This document shows positions 27,588 to 37,159 of a stretch of 64,000 bases of DNA, piece after piece. The stretch spans positions 1 to 64,000 of the forward strand of contig WRIR01000002.1 in the NCBI GenBank assembly GCA_009782605.1, given 5' to 3'. This DNA is from Eggerthellaceae bacterium (GTDB lineage Bacteria; Actinomycetota; Coriobacteriia; Coriobacteriales; Eggerthellaceae). A model generated the notes under the pieces. That model did no database searches. It was given only the letters and a program-made list of their open reading frames with translations, and had not been told where the DNA came from. Numbering within the stretch: the stretch's first letter is position 1; each line of letters begins with the position of its first letter. A program made the position numbers and the translations under genes.

Positions 27588-28614
27588 CGTGGGCCCCTTT
27601 CTCCTTGAAGAAGCCCAATACCTCTATCGGGTTTATCCGCGCCTTGCAGGAGACGACGCACCTGCCGCAGCCGACGCAGAGCATGTGGTCGTGGTTCGCA
27701 AGGAAGCCGTTGAGCTTGTGGTACATGCGGTGGCGCACCCGGCCGCGGCGGCTGCCGCGGAAGTTGTGGCCGCCGGCCACCAGGGCGAACTGGGGTGCCG
27801 TACAGGAGTCCCAGGCACGCTCGCGCCTGCCCGTCTTGCCGCCGGGGTCCAACACGTCGTAGATGTCGAAGCAGTAGCAGGTGGGGCAGGCCGCCGAGCA
27901 GGCGGTACAGCCCAAGCAGCGCTCGCCGAGCTCTTCCCAGAAGGGGTCCTTGTGGAAGGCGTCCATGAGCATGGCGACCTCCTGGATGTCGGGGATGTCC
28001 CGGTTGAAGCTCTCCTGCCGGCGCCGCGTGGCCTTGCGAAAGGCGATGCGGTCCTCGTCGGTGGCCACCTGCGGGTTGCAGGAGGCCTCAAGGATGTTCG
28101 CCGCCTCGACGCTTGAGATGCTTACCAGGTACTTGTCGCCGATGTTTTGGAGGAAGAGGTCGTAGCCGAAGCGGGCCTCGTCGCTGTCCCAGAGATGGCA
28201 GAAGCAGTTCTCGTTGGGCATGCAGCTGATGCCCACTATCAGGGTCGCGTTGCGTCGCGCCACATAGTAGGGATCGGCATAGGGGCCCTCCTTGAAAACC
28301 AGGTCGAGCCGGTTTATGGCGTTGATGTCGCAGGCGTGGGCGCCGAACACCACGCGGGGGGTGACCTCTGCCGTATAGTCGGTCACCTCGTTGCCCGCGA
28401 CGTCGAAGGTGAGCAGGGTCTCCTTCGAGGGAAGGAAGTACTTCTTCGGCGAGATGACCGTCGTCTCGTAGTCCAGGTCGATCCGTGCCGGGTCCTCGAC
28501 CACGTCGAAGGTGTGGGTCCTGCCCCGCTTGACCGGGGCCACCACTTCATAGGACTCCATGAAGGCCCTGACGAGCAAAGGGATCTCTGCCGCCTCGATT
28601 ACGCGATATAACAC
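27577..28614 (-). CDS. Hydrogenase 4Fe-4S (beta) subunit, sulfite reductase A-like
   Basis: Two ferredoxin-type clusters: CLGCTACSAACPTC and CVGCGRCVVSCKARINP. Confidence 0.88.
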   Translation of the reverse strand: MLYRVIEAAEIPLLVRAFMESYEVVAPVKRGRTHTFDVVEDPARIDLDYETTVISPKKYFLPSKETLLTFDVAGNEVTDYTAEVTPRVVFGAHACDINAINRLDLVFKEGPYADPYYVARRNATLIVGISCMPNENCFCHLWDSDEARFGYDLFLQNIGDKYLVSISSVEAANILEASCNPQVATDEDRIAFRKATRRRQESFNRDIPDIQEVAMLMDAFHKDPFWEELGERCLGCTACSAACPTCYCFDIYDVLDPGGKTGRRERAWDSCTAPQFALVAGGHNFRGSRRGRVRHRMYHKLNGFLANHDHMLCVGCGRCVVSCKARINPIEVLGFFKEKGAHDAE

Positions 28615-28686
28615 CCTGGTGTCCCCTCTTCCTTTAAGACCATGTGCGCCTACACCCCCGGTTCAGAAGGAGAATGCCGTGTGCGC

Positions 28687-29091
28687 CTATGAGAAGAATA
28701 TCCCTATCTCGCGCACAGCCGACTCGGGCGAGTCGGAGCCATGGATGACATTCTCATCCATGACGAGGCCGAAGTCGCCGCGAATAGTGCCGGGGGCGGC
28801 TGAACTCGGGTCAGTGGCTCCCATGAGCATGCGGCACTTCGCGACAGCACCCTCGCCTGAGACCACCATCTTGACCACCGTGCCCGAGGTGATGTAGCCG
28901 ATAAGGCCCTCGTAGAAGGGCTTGCCCTCGTGCTCGGCATAGTTGGCCTTGGCCTGGTCGGTGCTGACGAGGCCGAGCTCCAAACGCTCGATGTCCAGGC
29001 CCGCACGCTCGAAGCGGCCGACGATGTCGCCGACATGCCTGTTCCTTACCCCGTCGGGCTTGATCATGATATAGGTCTTCTCGATTGCCAT
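28687..29091 (-). CDS. ndk: Nucleoside diphosphate kinase
   Basis: TYIMIKPDGVRNRHVGDIVGRFERAGL and NVIHGSDSPESAVREIGIFF. Confidence 0.96.
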   Translation of the reverse strand: MAIEKTYIMIKPDGVRNRHVGDIVGRFERAGLDIERLELGLVSTDQAKANYAEHEGKPFYEGLIGYITSGTVVKMVVSGEGAVAKCRMLMGATDPSSAAPGTIRGDFGLVMDENVIHGSDSPESAVREIGIFFS

Positions 29092-29166
29092 TAAAGTGAT
29101 CCCTTCTTCGTGCACGTGCGCGTGCACGTGTATCTGTCTCTGTGCTTGTGCCTGCGCTCGTGCGCC

Positions 29167-30672
29167 TTAGTCTTCCGGCTCTTCTTCCTGGTCGGGCTCG
29201 CCTTGGGCCTCCTGCCCTTCGGGCTCGCCCTGGGCTTCTTGCCCCTCCGGCTCGCCTTGCTGCTCGGGTGCGCTCTGCGCGTCCTGGACGTCGGCCGTGC
29301 CGCCCGAGGGCTGCCCGCCGTCCGCGGAGCCCTGCTGGCTCGCATAGTATATCTCCACGTGAGACACCTTCCACCCGATCATGTCGCGCACCAGCGTCAC
29401 CTTGTACTGAACGTCGCCGCCCTGCTGCGTGCGAGCCGTCACAAAGGCGACCGACTCGCTCATCGACCTGTTCATGCCATCGATCCGTGCCGCGGGGTCG
29501 GCGACGATTATGTTGACCATCTCGGTTATGTCGGCGGCCGTGTCGATGAACACCGTGTCGGCCGCGGCCTCGGGGTCTGCGAACAGCTCTTCGATGACCG
29601 ACTCCTGCGTCGGGTAGCCGAAGCCCTGCGTGTAGGCGAAGGCCAGGGCCGCGAGCGCCAAAAGCAGCACGACGATGATGCCGACCGCGACCTTCAGGCC
29701 GACGTTGCGGTGGCGGCGCTGCTGCCGGGCGATGCCCTTCGACCACTGCTCAAGCTCTTCGTCGCTCGCGTTGAAGAAACGGTCGTCGCTCGACTCGTAG
29801 CCGTCCTGCATCCCATAGGCCTCGGGGTAATAGTAGGGGTCCTGCTCCTCGATGTATTCGCCGTCCTCGGCATAACCCGCCGGCTCGGCCGTAATGACGT
29901 CAAGCCCCGACATGTCGGCGCCGAGCGGCATCAGGGAACCGGTGGTCTCGGCCGCGCCGCTTGCGATAGCCGCGACCGCGAGCTGGTAGTCCACGCTCGC
30001 CGAGTCGTTGAGGTGGTAGGACTTGTCCGCAAGGGCGGTCTCGAAGGCCGCCACCGCCTGTTGCATCTGGCCTGCGGCAACGTAGGCCTGCCCCAGGTTC
30101 GCGAACAGCTTGTTGCGCGTCGCGGTATCCATGCTGAAGGGCAGCGCGCTTTCATAGGAGGCGATCGCGTCCTGGGGGCGGTTCAGGGCCATGAAGCATA
30201 TGCCGAGGTTCAGGAGCGCCTTCGTGGGGTCGGGGTTGCGCTCGTCGAGGGCCGCCTGCCTGAAGGCAACGCCCGCCTCGGCCGACTTGCCCAGCTTCAA
30301 AAGCGCGTTCCCCATGCTGGAATAGGCCTTGAAGGGCGTGTCGTACTTGGCATCCGTCACCGCGAGCTCGAAATGGCGGATCGCGTTCTCGTAGTCATGG
30401 AGCGCCGCGTAGGCCATGCCCAGGTTGTGGTTCACCACGCCCGACGCGTCGTAGAGGCTGTCGGCGGTCGCCTGCGTGTAGGCATGAATCGCTTCGTGGT
30501 AGTCCTTGAGCTTGACGAGGCAGTTCCCTATCTGGTGGTACAGGAGGCCCAGTTCGCCGGGGGCAAGGGGGCTCTGCGCGTCGTGCAGGCACTTGGTGAA
30601 GCCGTTGCGTGCCGTCTGGAAGTCTTTGGCCTCGTATGCAAGGTGAGCCTGTTGAAATATCTCGTTGTTCAT
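29167..30672 (-). CDS. TPR-repeat membrane protein with acidic Gln/Glu-rich C-terminal repeats
   Basis: Multiple TPR units (GNCLVKLKDYHEAIHAYTQA, GNALLKLGKSAEAGVAFRQA), one TM, tail EPEGQEAQGEPEGQEAQGEPDQEEEPED. Confidence 0.8.
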   Translation of the reverse strand: MNNEIFQQAHLAYEAKDFQTARNGFTKCLHDAQSPLAPGELGLLYHQIGNCLVKLKDYHEAIHAYTQATADSLYDASGVVNHNLGMAYAALHDYENAIRHFELAVTDAKYDTPFKAYSSMGNALLKLGKSAEAGVAFRQAALDERNPDPTKALLNLGICFMALNRPQDAIASYESALPFSMDTATRNKLFANLGQAYVAAGQMQQAVAAFETALADKSYHLNDSASVDYQLAVAAIASGAAETTGSLMPLGADMSGLDVITAEPAGYAEDGEYIEEQDPYYYPEAYGMQDGYESSDDRFFNASDEELEQWSKGIARQQRRHRNVGLKVAVGIIVVLLLALAALAFAYTQGFGYPTQESVIEELFADPEAAADTVFIDTAADITEMVNIIVADPAARIDGMNRSMSESVAFVTARTQQGGDVQYKVTLVRDMIGWKVSHVEIYYASQQGSADGGQPSGGTADVQDAQSAPEQQGEPEGQEAQGEPEGQEAQGEPDQEEEPED

Positions 30673-30714
30673 ATTATTCCTTTGTTTTGCCGATATTTCC
30701 TTGATAGACAGGTA

Positions 30715-31248
30715 CTACGCGTTCATGTTCTCTATCTCTATCCCCTCGATGACATCCCCCACGCGAAGCTCGCCGATAAGGTCGAGGCCGTCGACGGTCT
30801 GGCCGAAGACGGTGTAGCCGGAATCAAGCATCGGCTGCGGCCCCAGGCAGAGGTAGAACTGGGAGCCGGCGGAATGGGGGTCTTGCGAGCGCGCCATGGC
30901 GAGCGTGCCGTCGAGGTGCTTGTTGTTGGGGTTCGTGGAATACTCTTCCTTGATGGAATAGCCCGGGTTGCCCGTGCCCAGCCCGCCATAGGGGCTTTGT
31001 GCCTTTTCCACAACCTGGTCAGGCGTGAGGTCGCGCGTGTTCGGGCAGCCTCCCTGGATGACGAAGCCCGGCACATGGCGGTGGAACTTCAAGTCGTCAT
31101 AGAAGCCTTTTTGCGCCAGCTCGACGAAGTTCCCCACGTGGATGGGGGCATCCTTGCCGGCAAGCTGCACCCTGACGGACCCTTTCGAGGTCTTGATAAC
31201 GGCGACCTCCTCGCCGCTCGGCCGATACTCGGGCGTATACTGTGCCAT
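30715..31248 (-). CDS. Cyclophilin-type peptidyl-prolyl cis-trans isomerase
   Basis: FVELAQKGFYDDLKFHRHVPGFVIQGGCP, SAGSQFYLCLGPQPMLDSGYTVFGQTVDG. Confidence 0.93.
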   Translation of the reverse strand: MAQYTPEYRPSGEEVAVIKTSKGSVRVQLAGKDAPIHVGNFVELAQKGFYDDLKFHRHVPGFVIQGGCPNTRDLTPDQVVEKAQSPYGGLGTGNPGYSIKEEYSTNPNNKHLDGTLAMARSQDPHSAGSQFYLCLGPQPMLDSGYTVFGQTVDGLDLIGELRVGDVIEGIEIENMNA

Positions 31249-31316
31249 ACTCTGGCTCCTTTTCACTCGTGCCTGCGAACACCGTCCGGCAGACACCGAC
31301 AACCTGCTCGCCTTCA

Positions 31317-31392
31317 TGGTGCCCTTGACAAGAATCGAACTTGCGGCCTTCTGCTCCGGAGGCAGACGCTCTATCCCCTGAGCTACAAGGGC
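31317..31392 (-). tRNA. tRNA-Arg (anticodon CCG), CCA encoded
   Basis: Minus strand folds as GCCCTTG-TA-GCTCAGGGGATAGAGC-G-TCTGCCTCCGGAGCAGA-AGGCC-GCAAGTTCGATTCTTGT-CAAGGGC-A-CCA. Confidence 0.93.
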
Positions 31393-31494
31393 ACAACTTC
31401 GTAATTATACGCTATTATAGGCGGAATCTAAAAAAGTATACGCAAGGAATTCACACTTGCGCGTATCGGGAATTGAGAGGACTCTGGGGATTTC

Positions 31495-32811
31495 GTGGAA
31501 GAACAGGTCTGCATCGAGCGTTTGAGCTACGGGAGCGCCGGGATAGGGCACACCGCAGAGGGGAAGGCCCTCTTCGTCGCCGACACCGTCCCGGGGGACG
31601 TGGTAGCGGTCTCAATCGACGAGGACAGGGGGAAATACTGCCGGGGGCGCCTCGTGTCGCTCGTCGAGGCCTCGCCGCTGCGCGTGGCGCCGGGCTGCCC
31701 CCACCACGGCAGCTGCGGGGGCTGCCCCTGGCAGCAGGTTGCTTACGCCGCGCAGCTGGAGGCGAAGCGGGATGCCGTGGTCTCGGCCCTCGTACGCGTC
31801 GCCCACTATGGCGCCAAGGCGGCAGAGGGGCTCGTCTTGCCCTGCAAGGCGAGCAAGCGGGAGGCCGGATACCGCAACAAGCTGGAGTTCGGCGGGGTAT
31901 GGGAAGAGGCGGGCGGCTTCGAGATGGGGTTTCGCCAGGAGGGGTCGGCGGCGCTGTCGCCTGTCGGTGCCTGCCTGGTTGCCCACAAGCCGATATCGGA
32001 GAGCCTGAAAGCCCTGCGGGGTGCCCTGCGCTATGCCCAGGGCGGCAACGACCTGGGCATCTACCGCGTGGGCATACGGGCAAGCCTGCGCACCCGCGAC
32101 CTTGAGGTCGCGCTCTGGACGCGCCCGGGGGCCTTCCCCCGCGCACATGTCGCGCGAACGCTCTCAAGCGCCCTGAGGGCGACCAGCATCGTGCGCGTCT
32201 TGGCCGAGCCCGGCGCTACCCGCAAGGTCAAGGGCGTCGAAGCGCTCAGTGGGAAGGGCTTTTGGGAGGAGCAGCTGGGAGGCCTCGCCTTCGCGACGAG
32301 CGCGCCGTCCTTCTTCCAGGTCAACACCGCGCAGGCAGAGGTGCTGGTCGACGAGGTCGTCGCGGGGCTCGACCTTGGCGGCACCCCCGTGGTTGCCGAC
32401 CTCTATGCCGGAGGGGGCACCTTCTCGATTCCCCTTGCCAAGCACGGCTGCGACGTCATTGCTGTGGAGGCAGCCTCGTCAAGCGTGAGGGACCTGCGGC
32501 GCAACGCCGAGCGCAACGGGGCAGGGATCGAGATAGTCGGCGGCGACAGCGCGCGCGAGCTTGCCGGCCTCGGCGCGCTCGACGCGCTGGTCGTCGACCC
32601 TCCCCGCTCGGGACTTGCGGCCGAGGCGGTGGACGGCATTGCGGCGGCACGCCCCCAGCAGGTCGCCTATGTCAGCTGCGACCCCGCCACCTGGGCACGC
32701 GACGTCGCCCGCTTCCGAGAGCGCGGCTACGGGCTCACACGCGTGCAGCCCGTCGACATGTTCCCCCAGACCTACCATGTCGAGTGCGTCAGTTTTTTCG
32801 GGAAAGTATAG
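31495..32811 (+). CDS. rlmD: RlmD/TrmA-family RNA (uracil-C5) methyltransferase
   Basis: CPHHGSCGGCPWQQ Fe-S motif, DLYAGGGTFSIPLA, DALVVDPPRSGL, VAYVSCDPATWARDV. Confidence 0.85.
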   Translation: MEEQVCIERLSYGSAGIGHTAEGKALFVADTVPGDVVAVSIDEDRGKYCRGRLVSLVEASPLRVAPGCPHHGSCGGCPWQQVAYAAQLEAKRDAVVSALVRVAHYGAKAAEGLVLPCKASKREAGYRNKLEFGGVWEEAGGFEMGFRQEGSAALSPVGACLVAHKPISESLKALRGALRYAQGGNDLGIYRVGIRASLRTRDLEVALWTRPGAFPRAHVARTLSSALRATSIVRVLAEPGATRKVKGVEALSGKGFWEEQLGGLAFATSAPSFFQVNTAQAEVLVDEVVAGLDLGGTPVVADLYAGGGTFSIPLAKHGCDVIAVEAASSSVRDLRRNAERNGAGIEIVGGDSARELAGLGALDALVVDPPRSGLAAEAVDGIAAARPQQVAYVSCDPATWARDVARFRERGYGLTRVQPVDMFPQTYHVECVSFFGKV

Positions 32812-32903
32812 GAAAGTATAGGAAGGCCCTCCCCCAGGGAAGGGGCGATCGGCCGGAATGTTAGAATAGCACGGTATGGAAACGAGCAATAAGGAGTGCA
32901 GCC

Positions 32904-33869
32904 ATGCTTGAGAAAAGCAGCCTTGGGGCATTGTCGGCCTTCCGTTTCGGGCACGCACACGACGACGTGGCGGGCACAGGCTGCACCGTCGTGGTCGCGC
33001 CGCAGGGCGCGTGCTGCGGGGTGGACGTGCGCGGCGGGGGCCCCGCCACCCGCGAGACCGACCTCCTGCGTCCCGAGAACATGATAGAGGACGTCCATGC
33101 CGTCGTGCTGGCCGGAGGCTCCGCCTTCGGCCTTGAGGCGAGCTGCGGCGTGATGGAGGCGCTTGCCGGGCGCGACATCGGGTTCCACCTCGAAGGGGCC
33201 TGCGTGCCCATCGTGGTCGGTGCCTGCCTCTTCGACCTCCTTGTTGGGGAGAACCGCCACCCCGACAAGGCGATGGGCGCCGCCGCCGTGGCGGCGGCCT
33301 TCGACGGAGCCCCCCTTGCGGAGGGGAACGTCGGCGCTGGCACCGGCGCGAGCGTCGGGAAGCTGCTCGGGAGCGCCCGGGCCACAAAGGCAGGCTTCGG
33401 GGTCGAGGTGCTGCGTGCGGGCGAGCTGGTCGTGGGGGCGCTGGTCGCGCTCAACGCGCTCGGCAACGTCGTCGCACCCGACGGGAAGGCGGTCGCAGGA
33501 TGCCGCGACGAGACCGGCGCCGTTCTCGACGGCATCGATGCGCTCATGCAGGCCGCCGCACAGCTGGCACAGGCGGCGCAGGGGCAGCCCCCGGTGCCCC
33601 GAAACACCACGCTCGGCGTCGTCGTCACCAATGCCCGGCTCACCAAGGCGGCCGCGACCAAGGTCTCCTCGACCGCCCAGGATGCCTATGCCCGCGCCAT
33701 CAAGCCCGTGCACACCTCCCAAGACGGGGACACCGTCTTCACCCTCGCGTCAGGGGAGGTCGAGGCCCTGCCCGACCTCGTGGCGGCAATCGCCACCGAG
33801 GCCCTCCAGTCGGCGATATACCGTGCCGTCAAGGCCGCCGAGGCCGCCTACGGGCTTCCTGCGGGATGA
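32904..33869 (+). CDS. P1 family peptidase (DmpA/BapA-like)
   Basis: GCTVVVAPQGACCGVDVRGGGPATRETDLL, VLAGGSAFGLEA, NTTLGVVVTNARLTKAAATKVS nucleophile region. Confidence 0.88.
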   Translation: MLEKSSLGALSAFRFGHAHDDVAGTGCTVVVAPQGACCGVDVRGGGPATRETDLLRPENMIEDVHAVVLAGGSAFGLEASCGVMEALAGRDIGFHLEGACVPIVVGACLFDLLVGENRHPDKAMGAAAVAAAFDGAPLAEGNVGAGTGASVGKLLGSARATKAGFGVEVLRAGELVVGALVALNALGNVVAPDGKAVAGCRDETGAVLDGIDALMQAAAQLAQAAQGQPPVPRNTTLGVVVTNARLTKAAATKVSSTAQDAYARAIKPVHTSQDGDTVFTLASGEVEALPDLVAAIATEALQSAIYRAVKAAEAAYGLPAG

Positions 33870-33881
33870 CAGGCAAGGAGC

Positions 33882-34136
33882 CTATTTCAGCGAGTCGGAA
33901 TAGTCCTTCAAGCCCCGTTTCACCTCTTCGGGCAGCTGGCGGTACTCCACGCCAGCAACAGCCCCCTCAAGGGCGTAGAGATGCACCAGGCACACATTCG
34001 GGTAGTGCAGCTTCAACCTCAAGAAGGCCTCCCTGCTGCCGACTTCCCGCAACCCCTCCGCCGTCGATATGCCGACAGACTCAAGCTTGCGCCCTATCTC
34101 CTTCCCGATATTCCTCAAAGAGCCCAACTCAGCCAT
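33882..34136 (-). CDS. TfoX/Sxy C-terminal domain protein
   Basis: LGSLRNIGKEIGRKLESVGISTAEGLREVGSREAFLRLK. Confidence 0.8.
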   Translation of the reverse strand: MAELGSLRNIGKEIGRKLESVGISTAEGLREVGSREAFLRLKLHYPNVCLVHLYALEGAVAGVEYRQLPEEVKRGLKDYSDSLK

Positions 34137-34216
34137 CTGTGTTCCTCCTTTGCATCCGCACATTGCTAGGTCGATTCGGCCAACAACGCCCTCAAGCTGT
34201 TGGGGCACCATAATGC

Positions 34217-34672
34217 CTAAAGCCTGATCTCGACAACGTCGGGCGTTGGCTCTTCAAAGGGGTTGACCAAGGGGATGCCCAGGTGTGAGAAGTCCTTCAC
34301 GTTCCGCGTTGCAAGCACTGCCTGTGACGAAGCGCACGTCGCGGCAATCATGCCGTCTTCAACCGTAAGCAGGCGGCCGCTTCGACGGGTCTCATCCTGC
34401 ATACGGGCATACACCCGGGCCGCCGCCCCGTCATAGGCGTATATGCGATTCTCGTACGCGCTGCTTATCCGGCCGATGGCAGACAGGAGGCTTTCACGCC
34501 TCTTTCCTATAGGCAACCGGTAGGCGCCTATGAAAAGCTCGCCTATCGTAACCGAGGTGAGATAGAGGTTTTCCTGGTTTTGAAGAAGCCACGCCATGAC
34601 ACCGTCATGGGGCTTTTCCTTGAGGGTCTCAGATATGATGTTGGTGTCGACAACAAGCGGCTTGGGGGTCAT
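34217..34672 (-). CDS. PIN-domain toxin (VapC/FitB-like)
   Basis: VVDTNIISETLK, ...TVEDGMIAATCASSQAVLATRNVKDFSHLGIPLVNPF. Confidence 0.9.
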   Translation of the reverse strand: MTPKPLVVDTNIISETLKEKPHDGVMAWLLQNQENLYLTSVTIGELFIGAYRLPIGKRRESLLSAIGRISSAYENRIYAYDGAAARVYARMQDETRRSGRLLTVEDGMIAATCASSQAVLATRNVKDFSHLGIPLVNPFEEPTPDVVEIRL

Positions 34673-34911
34673 CGGCCCTCATCACCAGAAAAATCAACGA
34701 TGCGTGGCTCGGTTCGCGAAGGGATCGCGAGCTCTGCCCCGACAAAGCCCGGCATAAGGGCGAGCCACTCGGAGAGCCAGGTCGGCTTCCTTGTCGCGGT
34801 CTTGAGAATTTCCCTGACCTCCGCCTCCATCGAGCGGCCGTTCTCAGCTGCCCGGCACATCAGCCGTACCTTAACACCCTCGTCAACATTCCTTACGATT
34901 AATGTTGCCAC
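34669..34911 (-). CDS. FitA/VapB-like ribbon-helix-helix antitoxin
   Basis: MATLIVRNVDEGVKVRLMCRAAENGRSMEAEVREIL; overlaps the PIN gene by 4 bp. Confidence 0.87.
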   Translation of the reverse strand: MATLIVRNVDEGVKVRLMCRAAENGRSMEAEVREILKTATRKPTWLSEWLALMPGFVGAELAIPSRTEPRIVDFSGDEGR

Positions 34912-35072
34912 GCAACCCCCATTCTTTGAATGATAGCAATGATAGCATATCGGAGGGAAGCCAACAAGTATCGGTTGCCTTTACTTCGTGTTTTTGTCGT
35001 ACGGGACCATCTTATGATAGCATGAGGTGTGTATCAGACAAGCACCCCATACCGAGTAGGAGATAACCGGAC

Positions 35073-36094
35073 GTGAAACCTGCCGTTTCTATTGTCGTGC
35101 CAATCTATCGGCTGAAATTATCGACCGGTTTGCCGCAAGGGATGGGCGCATCATTGCCATACACAAGGAAAACGGCGGATACGGCAGCGCGGTAAACTGC
35201 GGAATCGGCGAGGCCGGGGGGACTTACATAGGCATAGTTGAGTCTGATGACCATATCGATACGCACATGTATGGGAAGCTCTATGCAGCCACACGGAGCG
35301 ACACGATCGATGTCGTCAAAAGCGCCTATTGGCGCGTGTGTAACGCCGACACGCCCAATGAAGAGATCCTTCCGGCATACTACCTGCACAGGGTCGCCTA
35401 TGTCGATGAGCCCTTCACCCTCAATCAGGAAGCAGAATTCTTGTTCCATCACCCGAGTGTTTGGTCGGCCATATATCGCCGGGATTTCTTGCAAGGCCTC
35501 AACATCCGCATGAAAGAGGTGCCCGGAGCCGGATGGGTCGATAACCCGTTCTTGATCGAGACGCTTGCCCAGGCACGTTCCATCGTATATATCGACGAAC
35601 CGCTCTATTATTACCGCGAGCTCAATGCCGGATCGTCCAGTATCGTAAAAGACCCTTCGGTGCTTTATGAGCGTTGGTTTGACATGGACAGTCTCATCGT
35701 CAATCTAGGTGCGACAAGCCCGAGGATCCTCGAAGGGCATTACTGTCGTGGGTGTGCCCATATCGATATGCTCAACCAGGATTTCGACACAAGCAGCCCC
35801 GCGATAAAAAACGCTATTCAGGATATGATCGAGCACATGGATTGCCGTGTTATCTCTGCCTCTCCGAATATTATCCGACGCTACAAAGATGCCTATCGGT
35901 CGCATCTTCCTCTGGGGAAGCAGTTAGCCTTCGAAACCTATCGTCTGTTGAACGGGTGCTTGCGTCGAATAAGGCCGGAAAAGAGAGGCAGGAACGACAC
36001 CTCTTTGTCCAACACCCCCCCCCCTTACAGGCTTAGGAATCTAGCGACATGGGGCGTGGTCAACAAAAAACAGGTCAGGGCAGCGTGTCTCTGA
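35073..36094 (+). pseudogene. Family 2 glycosyltransferase disrupted by internal deletion/frameshift
   Basis: GTG 35073 (AGGAG SD) encodes VKPAVSIVVPIY, then the frame changes and GT2 similarity resumes as AEIIDRFAARDGRIIAIHKENGGYGSAVNCGIGEAGGTYIGIVESDDHID; the ~35-residue segment normally between them is missing. Confidence 0.82.
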
Positions 36095-36125
36095 CTCTGG
36101 TGTAGGGGGGTGGTACTGTGTCCAC

Positions 36126-36557
36126 CTAGCGGGACATGAGCTTTGCTATCCTGTCGGAGTATTCTACCTCGGTGAGGCCGGCCTCTTTCGCGAGGTCTAT
36201 GACGGGGGCGTCGTTCCAGAGCGCTTCGAGGCGGTAGTAGTCCCGCGTCTCGGGCTGGAAGACGTGCACGACGAAGTCGCCGTAGTCGAGAAGGGCCCAC
36301 AGGCCGTCGCGCGTCCCCTCGCGGTGGTGGGGCTTCACCCCCGCTATCGTGCGCTCCTTTTCCTCGATCTCGTCGATGATGGCCTGCACCTGCCGGTTGT
36401 TGGCGGCGGTCGCAATGACGAAGTAGTCCGTCACCGAGACGAGCTCGCCGACCTCCTGCACCATGATGTCGGTCGCCTTCTTTTCGTCGGCCGCGCGCGC
36501 CGCAACAAGCGCCCGGGCCCGTGCATCCATCTCCTGCGCATTCGTATCCTTGGTCAC
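36126..36557 (-). CDS. rsfS: Ribosome silencing factor
   Basis: VSVTDYFVIATAANNRQVQAIIDEIEE, DGLWALLDYGDFVVHVFQPETRDYYRLEALW. Confidence 0.94.
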   Translation of the reverse strand: MTKDTNAQEMDARARALVAARAADEKKATDIMVQEVGELVSVTDYFVIATAANNRQVQAIIDEIEEKERTIAGVKPHHREGTRDGLWALLDYGDFVVHVFQPETRDYYRLEALWNDAPVIDLAKEAGLTEVEYSDRIAKLMSR

Positions 36558-37159
36558 GAAGTTCCTTTCCTCTTGGTTATGGCATGGTTCCAGATTCTTA
36601 CAGTGTCGGGGTGTATCGGCATGGTGCGCTCTATCAGGGACGCGAGCACCTGCCGGTAGGTGGCGAAGAAGAGCTCTTCGAGGCTCACCGTGCCGACGGC
36701 GTCGTACATCGCCCCCATCGCCCGGCGCGTCCGCTTGGGCTCGACAAGGTCGGCGACATAGACGACCATGTCCAGGTCGCTCATGTCGAGGGCCCCGAAG
36801 GTGTGGCGGGACACCGCCTGCAAGATATCCTCGCCGATGTCGGGGAATTCCCGCCCCAGGGCGACCGCCCCGGTCGGGCCGTGGAGCATGCGGGGCATGG
36901 ACTCCAGCATCTCGGCATCCACCGCAACGCCGAGCTCTGCCACACGCAAGCGTATCTCGGCGTCGGAGTAGTCCTTGTCCCAGTCGTGCACGAGGCCTGC
37001 AAGCCGGGCCTTGCGCTCGTCGACGCCGTAGGCCTGCGCTATCCTGACGGCGGTGGCCGCGACGCTTTTCGCGTGCTCGTAGCGCTCGGGCGACACGCGC
37101 CCTTTGAGCCTCTTTTTCATATCGCGGTAAAACCCATCGGTGAGCACCATTTCACTCAT
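36554..37159 (-). CDS. yqeK: HD-domain bis(5'-nucleosyl)-tetraphosphatase, YqeK-like
   Basis: RYEHAKSVAATAVRIA, AGLVHDWDKDYSD, HGPTGAVALGREFPDIGEDILQAVSRHTFG; between nadD and rsfS. Confidence 0.9.
   Translation of the reverse strand: MSEMVLTDGFYRDMKKRLKGRVSPERYEHAKSVAATAVRIAQAYGVDERKARLAGLVHDWDKDYSDAEIRLRVAELGVAVDAEMLESMPRMLHGPTGAVALGREFPDIGEDILQAVSRHTFGALDMSDLDMVVYVADLVEPKRTRRAMGAMYDAVGTVSLEELFFATYRQVLASLIERTMPIHPDTVRIWNHAITKRKGTS

Noticed and set aside
29110-31404. 764-aa plus-strand ORF spanning TPR, PPIase and tRNA
   Set aside because: Runs across three convincing minus-strand features, including a tRNA; composition is typical of antisense frames.
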